This document shows, one piece after another, positions 1-9,103 of a stretch of DNA of 64,000 nucleotides (its first letter is position 1; every line of letters begins with the position of its first letter). The stretch comes from UBA4416 sp035439445. Lineage in GTDB: Bacteria; Bacteroidota; Bacteroidia; B-17B0; Aurantibacillaceae. The position numbers and the translations under genes are program-made. The stretch lies in assembly GCA_035439445.1 (NCBI GenBank), contig DAORKG010000010.1:1-64000 (forward strand), read 5' to 3'. The notes beneath the pieces were generated by a model. That model saw only the letters and a program-made list of their open reading frames with translations. It did no database searches and had not been told where the DNA came from.

Positions 1-210
1 GATTTTTATTTTTCTCTTTGCTTAGCAATCTTCTTTTCATTCTTTGCATTTATTCCATTTACCAAAAATATCCAAACCAAAGTTTATGGAGAAAACCACA
101 CTACCGTATCAAATACACTGATGTTAAGTATTAGTATTTTGTTATTCTATATCTCCTTGAGTTATATAGCAGCTTTAGATTTTAACCCATTTATTTATTT
201 TAGATTTTAA
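1..210 (+). CDS. MBOAT family O-acyltransferase, C-terminal end (partial)
   Basis: Frame 1 is open from the first base to a TAA at 208-210 and gives about 69 residues, cut at the window edge. The peptide has two hydrophobic segments separated by a short polar loop (FTKNIQTKVYGENHTTVSN) and finishes with NPFIYFRF. That ending is characteristic of AlgI-like MBOAT proteins, polytopic membrane enzymes that move acetyl groups across the inner membrane for polysaccharide O-acetylation. The next gene begins 4 bases later and encodes an AlgX/AlgJ-like protein, the usual partner of such an enzyme, which supports the call. Only the last part of the protein is visible, so the catalytic His cannot be checked. 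Confidence 0.7.
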   Translation, partial: DFYFSLCLAIFFSFFAFIPFTKNIQTKVYGENHTTVSNTLMLSISILLFYISLSYIAALDFNPFIYFRF

Positions 211-213
211 GAA

Positions 214-1533
214 ATGGCAAAAACTAAATCCTATAATTTGTTTGTTATCATCGCATTTGTTGCCTTATGTTATCCTATGCTCATGGGATGGATAAAAAAA
301 GACAACAAGCCAAATTTAACGGGCATTGTCATAAATGATGTAAACCCTGATTCACTTTTAAAGAAAGATAAAAGCATGTGGTTTAGCGGAGAATATCAAA
401 ATTTAAAAGATGATTATAATAATGATCACTGGGCTTTTAAAGAAACCTTCGTCAGATTAAATAATCAGTTTTATTACAAGACATTTAATCAGATACGAGT
501 TAACTCATTTGTATTAGGAAAAGATAATTACGTGTATAGCGAGAATTATATATTCTCTGCTTTTGGAGATGACTTTGTAGGAGAAGAAAAAATAGTATCC
601 AAACTTGAAAAAGCAAAAGTAGTTCAAGACTCATTAAAGAAAAAAGGAATTGATCTGTTATTAGTATTTGCTCCCGGAAAAGGCGAGTATTGCATAGAAC
701 AAATTGAAGATAAATATAAACATATCCCACACCGAACTAATTACGAAGCCTTTACTCAAAATGCAAAAAGACTAGGCATAAATGTATTGGATTTGAAAGC
801 ATATTTCCAAAAACTAAAGCCAACTACACCATATCCTTTATTTCCAAAGTTTGGGCATCACTGGAGTTTTTATGGTGAGTGTTTGGCTGTAGACACCATC
901 ATTGGGCATATTGAAAAATTACACCATTGTGATATACCTGATATTGTTTGGAAAAAAATTGATGTGGTAGATACTGCCCGCAGCCGTGATGCGGACGTAT
1001 TAAAAAGTATGAACCTTTACAAAAATCCTGAACAAAACATGAAACTGGCTTACCCTGATGTGATGTTTGAACAAGATTCTATTAAAAATACGACTCGTGT
1101 TCTTACCATCTCTGATAGTTACTGGTACGGCCCAGTTTATATGGGAGTGGGGCAAAATTGTTTTGCCGGCGGTCAGTTTTGGTACTACTATAATAAGGTG
1201 ATTCCATCTCCAACTCCGGGTCAAAAAGTGGAAGTTTGGCAATTGGATTTAAAACAACAAATTGAAAGTAACCAGGTAGTTATGTTGTTATACTCTGACG
1301 GAAATTTACCTAGCTTTGCTAATACATTTATTGAAGATGCATATGAGTTATACACGAATCCAAAAGCTTACTATGCTCGTGTAGAAAAAAACAAAAACAT
1401 TAAAGAATTTGAAAAACAAATCAGAGAAAAACCTGTATTACTTAAAAAGGCCACTAAAAAATCTCAGGATTTACAAATCCCTCTCGACTCTGCCATTAAG
1501 CTAGATGCTATGAAATTAGCAGGAATAAACTAA
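214..1533 (+). CDS. AlgX/AlgJ-like SGNH-fold O-acetyltransferase partner protein
   Basis: A 439-residue protein with one N-terminal membrane segment (about residues 9-27) and a large domain outside the membrane. The domain resembles the SGNH-hydrolase-like fold of alginate O-acetyltransferase proteins AlgX/AlgJ. LLLVFAPGKGEYC lies near residue 150, FGHHWSFYG near 215 carries the probable catalytic His, and TISDSYW near 300 fits the nucleophile Ser. These proteins accept acetyl groups passed across the membrane by an MBOAT enzyme and place them on a polysaccharide. The MBOAT end lies 4 bases upstream and an MFS gene abuts the stop codon, so the three are probably one transcript. The acceptor polysaccharide is unknown; alginate itself is not implied. 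Confidence 0.75.
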   Translation: MAKTKSYNLFVIIAFVALCYPMLMGWIKKDNKPNLTGIVINDVNPDSLLKKDKSMWFSGEYQNLKDDYNNDHWAFKETFVRLNNQFYYKTFNQIRVNSFVLGKDNYVYSENYIFSAFGDDFVGEEKIVSKLEKAKVVQDSLKKKGIDLLLVFAPGKGEYCIEQIEDKYKHIPHRTNYEAFTQNAKRLGINVLDLKAYFQKLKPTTPYPLFPKFGHHWSFYGECLAVDTIIGHIEKLHHCDIPDIVWKKIDVVDTARSRDADVLKSMNLYKNPEQNMKLAYPDVMFEQDSIKNTTRVLTISDSYWYGPVYMGVGQNCFAGGQFWYYYNKVIPSPTPGQKVEVWQLDLKQQIESNQVVMLLYSDGNLPSFANTFIEDAYELYTNPKAYYARVEKNKNIKEFEKQIREKPVLLKKATKKSQDLQIPLDSAIKLDAMKLAGIN

Positions 1534-2724
1534 ATGAACAGAAAAGAACTAATCATCCTAATTACGCTGGCATTTGTTCAGTTTTCAAACATTTTAGATG
1601 GCATGATATTGATGCCCTTGGCTCCAACAATTAAAGATTCATTTTTAATTGATACACGTCATTTTGGTTGGTTAGTCTCATCGTTTGGAATTGCTGCCGG
1701 ATGCTCTGCTTTTTTTTCTACTTTTTGGGCAGATAAATTTGATAGAAAAAAAATCTTAATTATTCTTTACATTGGTTTTATTGTGGGTACTTTTCTCTGT
1801 GCAATTTCTCCTAATTATAATTTTTTCATCATTGCTCGAATTTTTACCGGACTATTTGGTGGCGTTTGTGGTTCTGTAATTATGGCTATTGTTGGCGATT
1901 TAATTCCGAATGAAAGACGAGCACAAGCCATGGGAATCATCATGATGGGATTTGCCCTAGCCTCTGTTATAGGAATACCTATGGGGTTAATTATTGCAAA
2001 TACCTTTGGTTGGCAAATGCCATTTTTTGTTATATGTGCTTTGGGGTTTATAGTTTTAGTAAGCATTATTATTTTTATTCCTAATGTGAACATACATTTA
2101 AACGCTCCTCTAAAACATACAACAAAAGATTTTTATAAAGCAATTTTTTCAAGTCGTTCAACCATGATAGCTTTAAGCTTACCAGCAATTATGGTAATAG
2201 CGCATATGGCCATTATTCCTTACATTACAGATTTTAGCGTAAACAACTTACATTTATCTCGAATTCATGATGTGCCTTTAATGTATTTAATTGGAGGTAT
2301 TTTATCTGTCATCAATTCTCCAATTGTTGGGAAACTATCAGATAAATATGGTAGATACAAATTATTTTTTATTCTAAGTTGTATTGCGATATTTCCAATA
2401 CTATTTATGACTCATTTACAATCAGCTACATTAGCTGTATTTTTAGTATGTTCTTCTTTCTTTTTTATTGGGTCTGGTGGTCGCCTTATTCCTGTTCAAG
2501 CAATGGTAACTTCTGCTGTACCGCCACAATTTAGAGGGAGTTTTATGGCACTTAACTCTGCTCTTCAGCAATTTACCATGGGAATTATTACACTAGTTGG
2601 TGGCCTAATTATCACCAATAACGAAAACGGAGAATTACAACATTACAACATTGTTGGTTATATTGCCATTACCGGAACAGTTTTATCTTTATTTATTGCC
2701 AAAAAGATAAAAGTAGTGAGTTAA
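1534..2724 (+). CDS. MFS transporter, DHA1-like drug/sugar exporter type
   Basis: A 396-residue protein with about 12 hydrophobic segments spread over its whole length, the normal size for the major facilitator superfamily. The loop after the second segment (ADKFDRKKI) and the matching loop in the second half (GKLSDKYGRYKLF) are copies of the MFS motif A. The opening segment DGMILMPLAPTI fits the DHA1 (AraJ/Bcr-like) group, which exports small molecules using the proton gradient. The ATG directly follows the stop codon of the AlgX-like gene, so the two are probably co-translated. The substrate cannot be inferred; a link to the acetylation genes rests only on position. Confidence 0.8.
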   Translation: MNRKELIILITLAFVQFSNILDGMILMPLAPTIKDSFLIDTRHFGWLVSSFGIAAGCSAFFSTFWADKFDRKKILIILYIGFIVGTFLCAISPNYNFFIIARIFTGLFGGVCGSVIMAIVGDLIPNERRAQAMGIIMMGFALASVIGIPMGLIIANTFGWQMPFFVICALGFIVLVSIIIFIPNVNIHLNAPLKHTTKDFYKAIFSSRSTMIALSLPAIMVIAHMAIIPYITDFSVNNLHLSRIHDVPLMYLIGGILSVINSPIVGKLSDKYGRYKLFFILSCIAIFPILFMTHLQSATLAVFLVCSSFFFIGSGGRLIPVQAMVTSAVPPQFRGSFMALNSALQQFTMGIITLVGGLIITNNENGELQHYNIVGYIAITGTVLSLFIAKKIKVVS

Positions 2725-2791
2725 TTTTCTGCATTTCTTTTAATTTACAAATCATTAAATTTCGTAACTTGTGAGTGCTTAATATCATCTC

Positions 2792-4210
2792 ATGAAAAAA
2801 TTATTCATCCTTATTGTATGTGCTTTTAGTTTATTAAGTCAATTTAAAGCACAAACCTACTCTAGTTTAAATATTAGTTTATTAGCACACATCGACCCTG
2901 AAACAGACAACACCGGATCTGAAGGTAGAAAGTACTCAGGTTGCTGGGGTTGGTATCAGGCTGCAAAAAATAAAGAGTACGCTCTGGTTGGTACCAGTAA
3001 ACAAACTTATTTCATAGACGTAACAAATCCGAATGCTCCAGTTGTTGTTGATTCTGTAAGAGCAAGACATACCGGTTGTACTTGGAGAGAAATTAAAACT
3101 TACCAAAACTATTGCTACATGGTAAGTGACCAATGCAACCCTAACAGTTTGCAAATTGTTGATATGCAATACTTACCCGATTCGGTTCATGTGGTTTATG
3201 ATGATAACACGCTTTTTAAAACAAGCCATACCATTTTTGTAGACCAGGATAAATTATACTGTGGATCAGTTACAGAAACTAATGGTAGTTATTCGCCAAT
3301 GCGAGTATACAGCTTAGCTACTCCAACAGCTCCGGTACTAATTCGTAAACTTGAACAAGATGTAAGTTCATCTATCATTGATGTGGTACATGATATGTTT
3401 GTAAGAAATGATACTGTTTATGCATCATGCGGAAATAAAGGTTTTCATATTTTAAAACTAACAGCATCTAATACATTTTCATTAATGCAATCTTTCACAG
3501 GTTATGCATTTAGTGGCTATAACCATAGTTCGTGGCAAACTGATGACAGAAAAACCATGGTGTTTTGCGACGAGGTAATCACTCATTTGCCTGCCAAAGT
3601 AATTGACGTTTCTAATTTTAATAATATCACCTTGGTTGACACCATTCGTTCAAGTTATACAGCCACAGCTCACAATCCATATATCATAGGAAACCGCTGG
3701 TGCTGGATAAGTTCATACCAAGATGGATTGTATTTATATGATATTTCAAATCCTTCAAACACCACTATTTATGGATACTTTGACACACAACCCCTAACCG
3801 GCACACCACCCTATAGCGGAAACTGGGGAGCATATCCATATTTGCCAAGTAAAATTATTATTGCCTGTGATATGCAAAACGGCGTATTTATTTTAAAAGG
3901 AGATAATACTTACGAATCAACAACCGGAGTCAAAGAAACAAATTCTCCAGCTGTAGCATCAGTGTTTTCTGTATTTCCTAATCCATCGGCTCAACAACTC
4001 AATTGTATTATTGCCAACCAAACAGGAAAAACTTTACAATTTACAATTACAGATGCCTTAGGTAGAATTGTTACCGAAGAACTTTGGAATATTAATCGAG
4101 TGTTATACAAAAGCCAAATCAACACAAATAACCTAAGTGATGGTTGTTATTTTGTAACTATTAAAGGAGATAACATACACGAAACAAAAAAGATAATCAT
4201 TCAAAAATAA
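2792..4210 (+). CDS. Choice-of-anchor B family protein with T9SS sorting domain
   Basis: A 472-residue secreted protein. Residues 1-20 form a signal peptide (ending FKAQ). The body contains LVIVD-type repeats such as YFIDVTNPNAPVVVDSV and LYLYDISNPSNTTIYGYF, which build a beta-propeller. The pattern of an early GCWGWY segment, HTGCTWREIK and HTIFVD matches the choice-of-anchor B family. The last 80 or so residues (from VFPNPSAQQL to KKIIIQK) are a type A T9SS C-terminal sorting domain, so the protein should cross the outer membrane and be released or attached to the surface. Its ligand or role is not known. It stands alone, with a 67-base gap before it. Confidence 0.85.
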   Translation: MKKLFILIVCAFSLLSQFKAQTYSSLNISLLAHIDPETDNTGSEGRKYSGCWGWYQAAKNKEYALVGTSKQTYFIDVTNPNAPVVVDSVRARHTGCTWREIKTYQNYCYMVSDQCNPNSLQIVDMQYLPDSVHVVYDDNTLFKTSHTIFVDQDKLYCGSVTETNGSYSPMRVYSLATPTAPVLIRKLEQDVSSSIIDVVHDMFVRNDTVYASCGNKGFHILKLTASNTFSLMQSFTGYAFSGYNHSSWQTDDRKTMVFCDEVITHLPAKVIDVSNFNNITLVDTIRSSYTATAHNPYIIGNRWCWISSYQDGLYLYDISNPSNTTIYGYFDTQPLTGTPPYSGNWGAYPYLPSKIIIACDMQNGVFILKGDNTYESTTGVKETNSPAVASVFSVFPNPSAQQLNCIIANQTGKTLQFTITDALGRIVTEELWNINRVLYKSQINTNNLSDGCYFVTIKGDNIHETKKIIIQK

Positions 4211-4227
4211 AATTGCACTAAAAAATT

Positions 4228-5397
4228 ATGTTCAGTAAAGATTCTATCATTGGGGTTGTAGGTTCAGGAGCCATGGGAAGCGGAATAGCTCAGGTAGCTG
4301 CAACGGCAGATCATAAAACAATAATTTACGACACTAATGCTACGGCTTTAGAAAAAGCAAAAACCAATTTATCAAATTCATTAAATAAATTAGTTGAAAA
4401 ACAAAAGCTAACAACTGAAAAAGCTCAAAATATTTTAAGCTTAACTTCTTTTACTTCTACCATTCAGGATTTTAAATCTTGTGATTTAATTATTGAAGCT
4501 ATTGTAGAGAATATCGACATCAAGCAATCTGTTTTTAAAGAACTGGAAAGTATTACTTCTGATAAATGCGTATTAGCATCAAATACATCTTCACTATCTA
4601 TAACATCTATTGCTTCAGCTTGCAATAAACCTGAGAAAGTAATTGGTATCCATTTTTTTAATCCGGCTACTTTAATGCCTCTGGTAGAAATTATACCGGG
4701 TGTTGCCACCGATTTGGAAATTGCCAAACAATGTCAATTACTTATTGATAGTTGGGAAAAAGTTACAGTAATGGCAAAAGACACCCCGGGTTTTATTGTA
4801 AACCGAGTTGCGCGTCCGTTTTATAGCGAAGCGTTGCGCATTTACGATGAGCAACTTGCCGATATGGCAACCATTGATTGGGCAATGCGTGAAATTGGTG
4901 GTTTTAAAATGGGGCCTTTTGAGTTGATGGATTTGATTGGACACGATGTAAATTATGTAGTTACTGAAACCGTTTGGAAACAGTTTTATTACGACCCGCG
5001 TTTTAAACCCTCATTAACACAAAAACGATTGTTGGAAGCTAAATTTTTAGGTAAAAAAACTGGTCGTGGCTTTTACGATTATAGAGAAGGAGCAACTTTA
5101 CCTGAACCCAAAAAGGATGAAATTTTAGGCAAATACATTGTAAATCGTGTATTATGTATGTTAATTAACGAGGCCTGTGATACAAAATATTTAGGAATTG
5201 CCTCTGCCAACGATATTGATTTGGCTATGACAAAAGGGGTAAATTATCCTAAAGGTTTATTAAAATGGGCAGATGAAATTGGTTTAAATACCATTTTAAC
5301 TACTTTAAACGAGTTATATAATGATTATCAAGAAGATAGATACAGAGCATGTATTTTATTAAAACAAATGGTAAAACAAGGCAAAACCTTTTATTAA
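4228..5397 (+). CDS. 3-hydroxyacyl-CoA dehydrogenase, NAD-binding (PaaH/Hbd-like)
   Basis: A 389-residue cytoplasmic enzyme. The Rossmann motif GVVGSGAMGSGIAQ sits near residue 9. The catalytic region NTSSLSITSIA and IGIHFFNPATLMPLVEII contains the conserved catalytic His. Two C-terminal helical domains follow (GFIVNRVARPFYSEALRI..., then IVNRVLCMLINEACDTKY...), so the protein is longer than the roughly 280-residue single-unit 3-hydroxybutyryl-CoA dehydrogenases. It should oxidise (S)-3-hydroxyacyl-CoA to 3-oxoacyl-CoA with NAD+, as in butyrate, phenylacetate or fatty-acid degradation. No thiolase or enoyl-CoA hydratase lies beside it, so the exact pathway is open. The start is 17 bases after the preceding stop. 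Confidence 0.88.
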   Translation: MFSKDSIIGVVGSGAMGSGIAQVAATADHKTIIYDTNATALEKAKTNLSNSLNKLVEKQKLTTEKAQNILSLTSFTSTIQDFKSCDLIIEAIVENIDIKQSVFKELESITSDKCVLASNTSSLSITSIASACNKPEKVIGIHFFNPATLMPLVEIIPGVATDLEIAKQCQLLIDSWEKVTVMAKDTPGFIVNRVARPFYSEALRIYDEQLADMATIDWAMREIGGFKMGPFELMDLIGHDVNYVVTETVWKQFYYDPRFKPSLTQKRLLEAKFLGKKTGRGFYDYREGATLPEPKKDEILGKYIVNRVLCMLINEACDTKYLGIASANDIDLAMTKGVNYPKGLLKWADEIGLNTILTTLNELYNDYQEDRYRACILLKQMVKQGKTFY

Positions 5398-5430
5398 CCA
5401 GCCAATGTGTTAAACCAATGAGTGTAACTA

Positions 5431-5461
5431 TTTGGAAATAAAGATATAATTGTTAAATTTG
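5431..5461 (+). promoter_or_regulatory. Bacteroidota-type promoter for the 5482 lipoprotein gene
   Basis: TTTG at 5431-5434 and TAAATTTG at 5454-5461 are separated by exactly 19 bases, which matches the Bacteroidota consensus TTTG-N19-TAnnTTTG at every defined position. Transcription would begin around 5466-5468, leaving a short leader before the ATG at 5482. Confidence 0.75.
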
Positions 5462-5481
5462 ACTATCTAAAACTTAAAAAA

Positions 5482-6054
5482 ATGAAAAAACTCATTTTAT
5501 CTGCATTGTCAGTAATTTTTGTTGGAAGCATTGTGTTTATTTCTTGTAAACCAAAAAATGATAATGATGCAATTACTCCAACTTATAAAGATGAAGCTCC
5601 AGGAGGAACAGGGAATAATCCAAATATTACTAATGTAACAACTACTGGTACAATTGCTACCACATCTACTCAACAAAATTCAACTATGACAAATGTTGGA
5701 GTTGGTGCAGCTTGGACAAGTACAGGTTGTCAAGCAGGTCAAACTTGCTTAACAAACGTTAATACAAGTACATCTACTACCGTTACTATTTGTTTTTCTA
5801 CACCTCCAACAGCTGGTTCTTACCAATTGGTAAATTCTAGTTCTTTATTAGGACCAGGAAAAGCATTTATGACCGTTACTAATCCTCCTAGTCAAGATGC
5901 AGGAAGCGTTTGGTATTCTTCTGCAGGAACTATTACAGTTACAGTTGGTGGATCAGGTAATCCAATCAAAGCATTCTTTAATAATATTTCATGTTATAAA
6001 ACACCAGGTTCTTTTTATTCGGTTACAGTTTCCGGAGAAGTTGGTTGCTTATAA
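5482..6054 (+). CDS. Ser/Thr-rich lipoprotein of unknown function
   Basis: A 190-residue protein. The N-terminus is a lipoprotein signal with a hydrophobic core and Cys about 22 (VFISC followed by KPKND), so it should be lipidated and trafficked to the outer membrane. The mature part is rich in Thr, Ser, Asn and Gly and contains two Cys pairs (GCQAGQTC and ISC...GCL) that could form disulfides. No family was recognised. The gene is a single transcription unit: a consensus promoter lies upstream and a strong terminator follows 20 bases after the stop. Such strong isolated signals suggest a well-expressed envelope protein, but that is inference. Confidence 0.75.
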   Translation: MKKLILSALSVIFVGSIVFISCKPKNDNDAITPTYKDEAPGGTGNNPNITNVTTTGTIATTSTQQNSTMTNVGVGAAWTSTGCQAGQTCLTNVNTSTSTTVTICFSTPPTAGSYQLVNSSSLLGPGKAFMTVTNPPSQDAGSVWYSSAGTITVTVGGSGNPIKAFFNNISCYKTPGSFYSVTVSGEVGCL

Positions 6055-6074
6055 TTTCAAAGAATTATAAATTT

Positions 6075-6106
6075 AAGGCTTCACAACATTGTGAAGCCTT
6101 TTTTTA
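6075..6106 (+). terminator. Rho-independent terminator
   Basis: A perfect 11-bp stem (AAGGCTTCACA / TGTGAAGCCTT) with a 4-base loop ACAT, followed by a run of T. It ends the lipoprotein transcript. Confidence 0.9.
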
Positions 6107-6174
6107 TTATCTAAACTACATTTCATATAAAAACATTTCAACTCATAGTTTTACGTTTTAAAACATCCTACACA

Positions 6175-7575
6175 TTGGATGTAAGAGCACTCTCGCTCAT
6201 GCGCATTGGGATTGGAATTATTTTATTATTGGATTTAGCTATTCGTTCTTTATCCATTACTGCTTTTTTTACAGATGAAGGCGTATTACCAATTGATGTT
6301 TTAAAACAATATAACTGGAGTCCGGCCTACTTTTCCTTTCATGCTGCAAATGGTGAATTGTGGTGGCAGGTGATATTATTTATTGTAAACGCCATTTGTG
6401 TAGTATTTTTATTAGTTGGTTACAGAGCCCGACTTTTCACTTTTATATGCTGGGTGTTTTTAACCTCTATGCAAAATCGTAATCCGTTTATTTTGCAAGG
6501 CGGCGACGACTTGTTACGCATCCTATTGTTTTGGGGTATATTTTTACCATGGGGAGAAAGATATTCGGTTCAAAAAACATCACACTACTCCACTTCATAT
6601 TTTTCGTGGGCAAACATTGGTTATTTGCTTCTACCCTTCTCCATCTTTTTTTTCTCTGCATTTTTAAAAACATCTCCTGAGTGGAGAACAGAAGGCACTG
6701 CAATCTATTATGCTTTAAGTTTAGACCAAATACGATTGCCATTTGGCACATTTATCTATCAGTTTCCAACCCTTTTAAAAGCACTTACCTTTTTCGTATT
6801 CTACACCGAACTATTTGCCCCACTCCTACTTGTAATACCATTTGTTCCCAATAAAGTGCGACAAATAGGAATTATACTTTACGCATGTGTATTTATTGGT
6901 ATTTCGATGTCGTTATACGTTGGTTTATTTTACATCATAGGTCTCGTCTCTCTAATAGGATTATTTCCAAGTGGTTGTATGGATTGGTTTGAAAAACAAT
7001 TCTATAAAAACAAAACCACCATAATTGATTTGACGAGTGAGGAAAAAGATCAATCTATTATTTTTAAAATAATACTTTCATTGAAAAATTATTTCATCAT
7101 CTTAGTTACCATATTTTGTTTTATGATGAACTTAGGTAGTATCAAAAAATTCCCTTACTATTTAGACCCTAATATTGTTGCTTACGGAAAAGTTTTGCGA
7201 TTAGAACAAAACTGGGGAATGTTTTCGCCATTTATTTTAAAAGATGATGGATGGTTTGTTTATAGTGCACTGAGTGATAATCATAAATACATTGATATAA
7301 AACATGAAAAAGATTTTGTTTCATTTGAGAAACCTGAACCGATGGTTACCGAATTTGAAAGTGACAGATGGCGTAAATTTCAAGAAAATTACACTTTCAA
7401 TAATAACAACTACATGCGTCCATATTATTGTAAATACCTTCTAAAAAAATGGAACAAAGAACATCCGGATAAACACATTTATGATTTAACTATATTCTTC
7501 ATGAAAGAAACAAGTTTACCGGAATATAAAACATTGCCCGTTACTAAAACAGCAGTGTGTAATTGTACAGAATAA
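6175..7575 (+). CDS. HTTM domain membrane protein (gamma-carboxylase-like)
   Basis: A 466-residue polytopic membrane protein. The N-terminal 290 residues contain many hydrophobic helices with the features of the HTTM (horizontally transferred transmembrane) domain found in vitamin K-dependent gamma-glutamyl carboxylase: LSLMRIGIGIILLLDL, then FTDEGVLP, then FILQGGDDLLRILLFWGIFLPWGERYS. The C-terminal third holds a further helix and RLEQNWGMFSPF, also seen in bacterial HTTM proteins. Bacterial members have no established reaction. The best start is TTG at 6175; the ATG at 6199 would cut into the first helix, and the frame stays open upstream to 6115. A methyltransferase gene follows after 4 bases. 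Confidence 0.8.
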   Translation: MDVRALSLMRIGIGIILLLDLAIRSLSITAFFTDEGVLPIDVLKQYNWSPAYFSFHAANGELWWQVILFIVNAICVVFLLVGYRARLFTFICWVFLTSMQNRNPFILQGGDDLLRILLFWGIFLPWGERYSVQKTSHYSTSYFSWANIGYLLLPFSIFFFSAFLKTSPEWRTEGTAIYYALSLDQIRLPFGTFIYQFPTLLKALTFFVFYTELFAPLLLVIPFVPNKVRQIGIILYACVFIGISMSLYVGLFYIIGLVSLIGLFPSGCMDWFEKQFYKNKTTIIDLTSEEKDQSIIFKIILSLKNYFIILVTIFCFMMNLGSIKKFPYYLDPNIVAYGKVLRLEQNWGMFSPFILKDDGWFVYSALSDNHKYIDIKHEKDFVSFEKPEPMVTEFESDRWRKFQENYTFNNNNYMRPYYCKYLLKKWNKEHPDKHIYDLTIFFMKETSLPEYKTLPVTKTAVCNCTE

Positions 7576-7579
7576 GCAA

Positions 7580-8365
7580 ATGGATTTAAAGCGGATTTTA
7601 AAATATATTAATTATCGACTAACGTCTTATACAGAGCACGATTTACACTCGCCGTTTATGTATAAATTTTATATGGAGTTAATTAAAAATCCACATCCAT
7701 TTGGTGATTTTGCTTTACTTAATAAGCAAAGGCTTACATTACTAAAAAATACAACTACAATTGAAGTTACTGATTTTGGTGCCGGTTCAAGAAAACTAAA
7801 ATCAAATAAGCGCGAGGTAAATAAAATAGCAAAACATGGTATTGCACAAACCAAACAAGCCGAATTTTTATACCGTTTTATAAATCAACTAGCACCAAAA
7901 ACTATTATTGAATTAGGAACGTCTATCGGTTTAACTACATTATATCTAGCTAAAGCAGCACCAAAATCAACCATATATACTATTGAAGGCTGCCCTAACA
8001 TACAAGCTTTTGCTCAAAAGCAATTCCAATTGCATCAACAACAAAACATTATTTCTATTAATGGTAATTTTAACACAGAATTACCAAAGCTATTATCAGA
8101 AATTGAACAAGTAGATTTCTTATATGTAGATGGAAATCATGCATATGAACCAACTATAGATTATTTTAAATTGGCATTAACCAAAAAAAACTCTAACTCA
8201 GTTTTTGTTTTTGATGACATCTATTGGAGCGATGGCATGGAAAAAGCCTGGAAAGAAATATCCCAACATCCGGAAGTAACATTGAGCATTGATTTATTTT
8301 ATTTTGGAATCGTATTCTTCAGATCAGAAAATAAAAACAAAGAACATTTTGTCTTAAAGTTCTAA
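7580..8365 (+). CDS. Class I SAM-dependent methyltransferase
   Basis: A 261-residue cytoplasmic protein. Motif I is IIELGTSIGLTTLYLA near residue 115, followed by an acidic residue in IYTIEGCP that should bind the SAM ribose. FLYVDGNHAYEPTIDYF near 190 and FVFDDIYWSDGM near 215 match O-methyltransferase-like enzymes with an acidic metal- or substrate-binding loop. The substrate is unknown. It starts 4 bases after the HTTM gene and is probably co-transcribed with it. Its TAA overlaps the TAG of the convergent methyltransferase gene by 4 bases. Confidence 0.8.
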   Translation: MDLKRILKYINYRLTSYTEHDLHSPFMYKFYMELIKNPHPFGDFALLNKQRLTLLKNTTTIEVTDFGAGSRKLKSNKREVNKIAKHGIAQTKQAEFLYRFINQLAPKTIIELGTSIGLTTLYLAKAAPKSTIYTIEGCPNIQAFAQKQFQLHQQQNIISINGNFNTELPKLLSEIEQVDFLYVDGNHAYEPTIDYFKLALTKKNSNSVFVFDDIYWSDGMEKAWKEISQHPEVTLSIDLFYFGIVFFRSENKNKEHFVLKF

Positions 8366-9000
8366 GCTTTCTTTGCTATCAATATCAAATCAACTGTATC
8401 AACATTTTCTTGCATTTGATAAATTTTTCTTTGCTCCTCTATTATTTCAAATCCATATTTTTTCAAAGCAGCTATTAAATAATCAGCTTGATGAAAGTAC
8501 ATATATATTTCATCACCAGTACTGCCTTTCTTATATCCTGATTTAGAGTAATCATCTTCCATGGTGCTGATATAAATAACACCTCCTTGATTTAAAATTT
8601 TGGAAGCATCTATAATCATTTTTTCAGCCTCTTCTTTTGACAGGTATGGTAATATAAAACCACACATCAAAGCATCGTACTTTTCTTCTAAACCAACAAT
8701 TAACCTAGCATCCATTAAAGCGAACTGAGCCTGTGGATTATTTACCATTGCTAATTCAAGCATATTAGGAGCTAAATCTGTACCCAATAATTTAAAATCA
8801 GGTCGTTTAGTTAAGAGGTATTTTGTTATATTTCCTGGACCACAAGCCAATTCTAACACCTTAGCATCTTTCTTTTTAATTGCATTACAAAAGACATCAA
8901 AAGTATCTTGATAAATTGATACATCCATAAACTTGCTTTGATATAAATCAGCCAGTTTATTAAATACGTCAACTGCTATTTTGTTTTTGTCCATATACAT
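8362..9000 (-). CDS. Class I SAM-dependent methyltransferase (Methyltransf_25-like)
   Basis: A 212-residue cytoplasmic protein. The SAM-binding motif VLELACGPGNITKYLL lies near residue 47, followed by LLGTDLAPNMLELA with the ribose-binding Asp and FALMDARLI, the usual order for UbiE-like methyltransferases. The C-terminal part (GGVIYISTMEDDYS...) is also typical. The substrate cannot be told from sequence. Two ATG codons (9000 and 8994) are equally plausible starts. The gene converges on another methyltransferase and overlaps its stop codon, but the two proteins are not close relatives. Confidence 0.8.
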   Translation of the reverse strand: MYMDKNKIAVDVFNKLADLYQSKFMDVSIYQDTFDVFCNAIKKKDAKVLELACGPGNITKYLLTKRPDFKLLGTDLAPNMLELAMVNNPQAQFALMDARLIVGLEEKYDALMCGFILPYLSKEEAEKMIIDASKILNQGGVIYISTMEDDYSKSGYKKGSTGDEIYMYFHQADYLIAALKKYGFEIIEEQRKIYQMQENVDTVDLILIAKKA

Positions 9001-9103
9001 AACAAATATAAAACTTTATGAACAGTAGAATAAAACGAAATAAAAAACTTTAAATACAATTAAACATTTGATTTCCTTTTGTAACTTTACAAACACAAGC
9101 ATT

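Noticed and set aside
2936..3169. Minus-strand frame inside the choice-of-anchor B gene
   Set aside because: Composition and lack of signals mark it as a shadow of the real gene.
9068..9103. TTG start of the parvulin at 9068
   Set aside because: It places a polar 12-residue tail before a perfect signal peptide; ATG 9104 is better.
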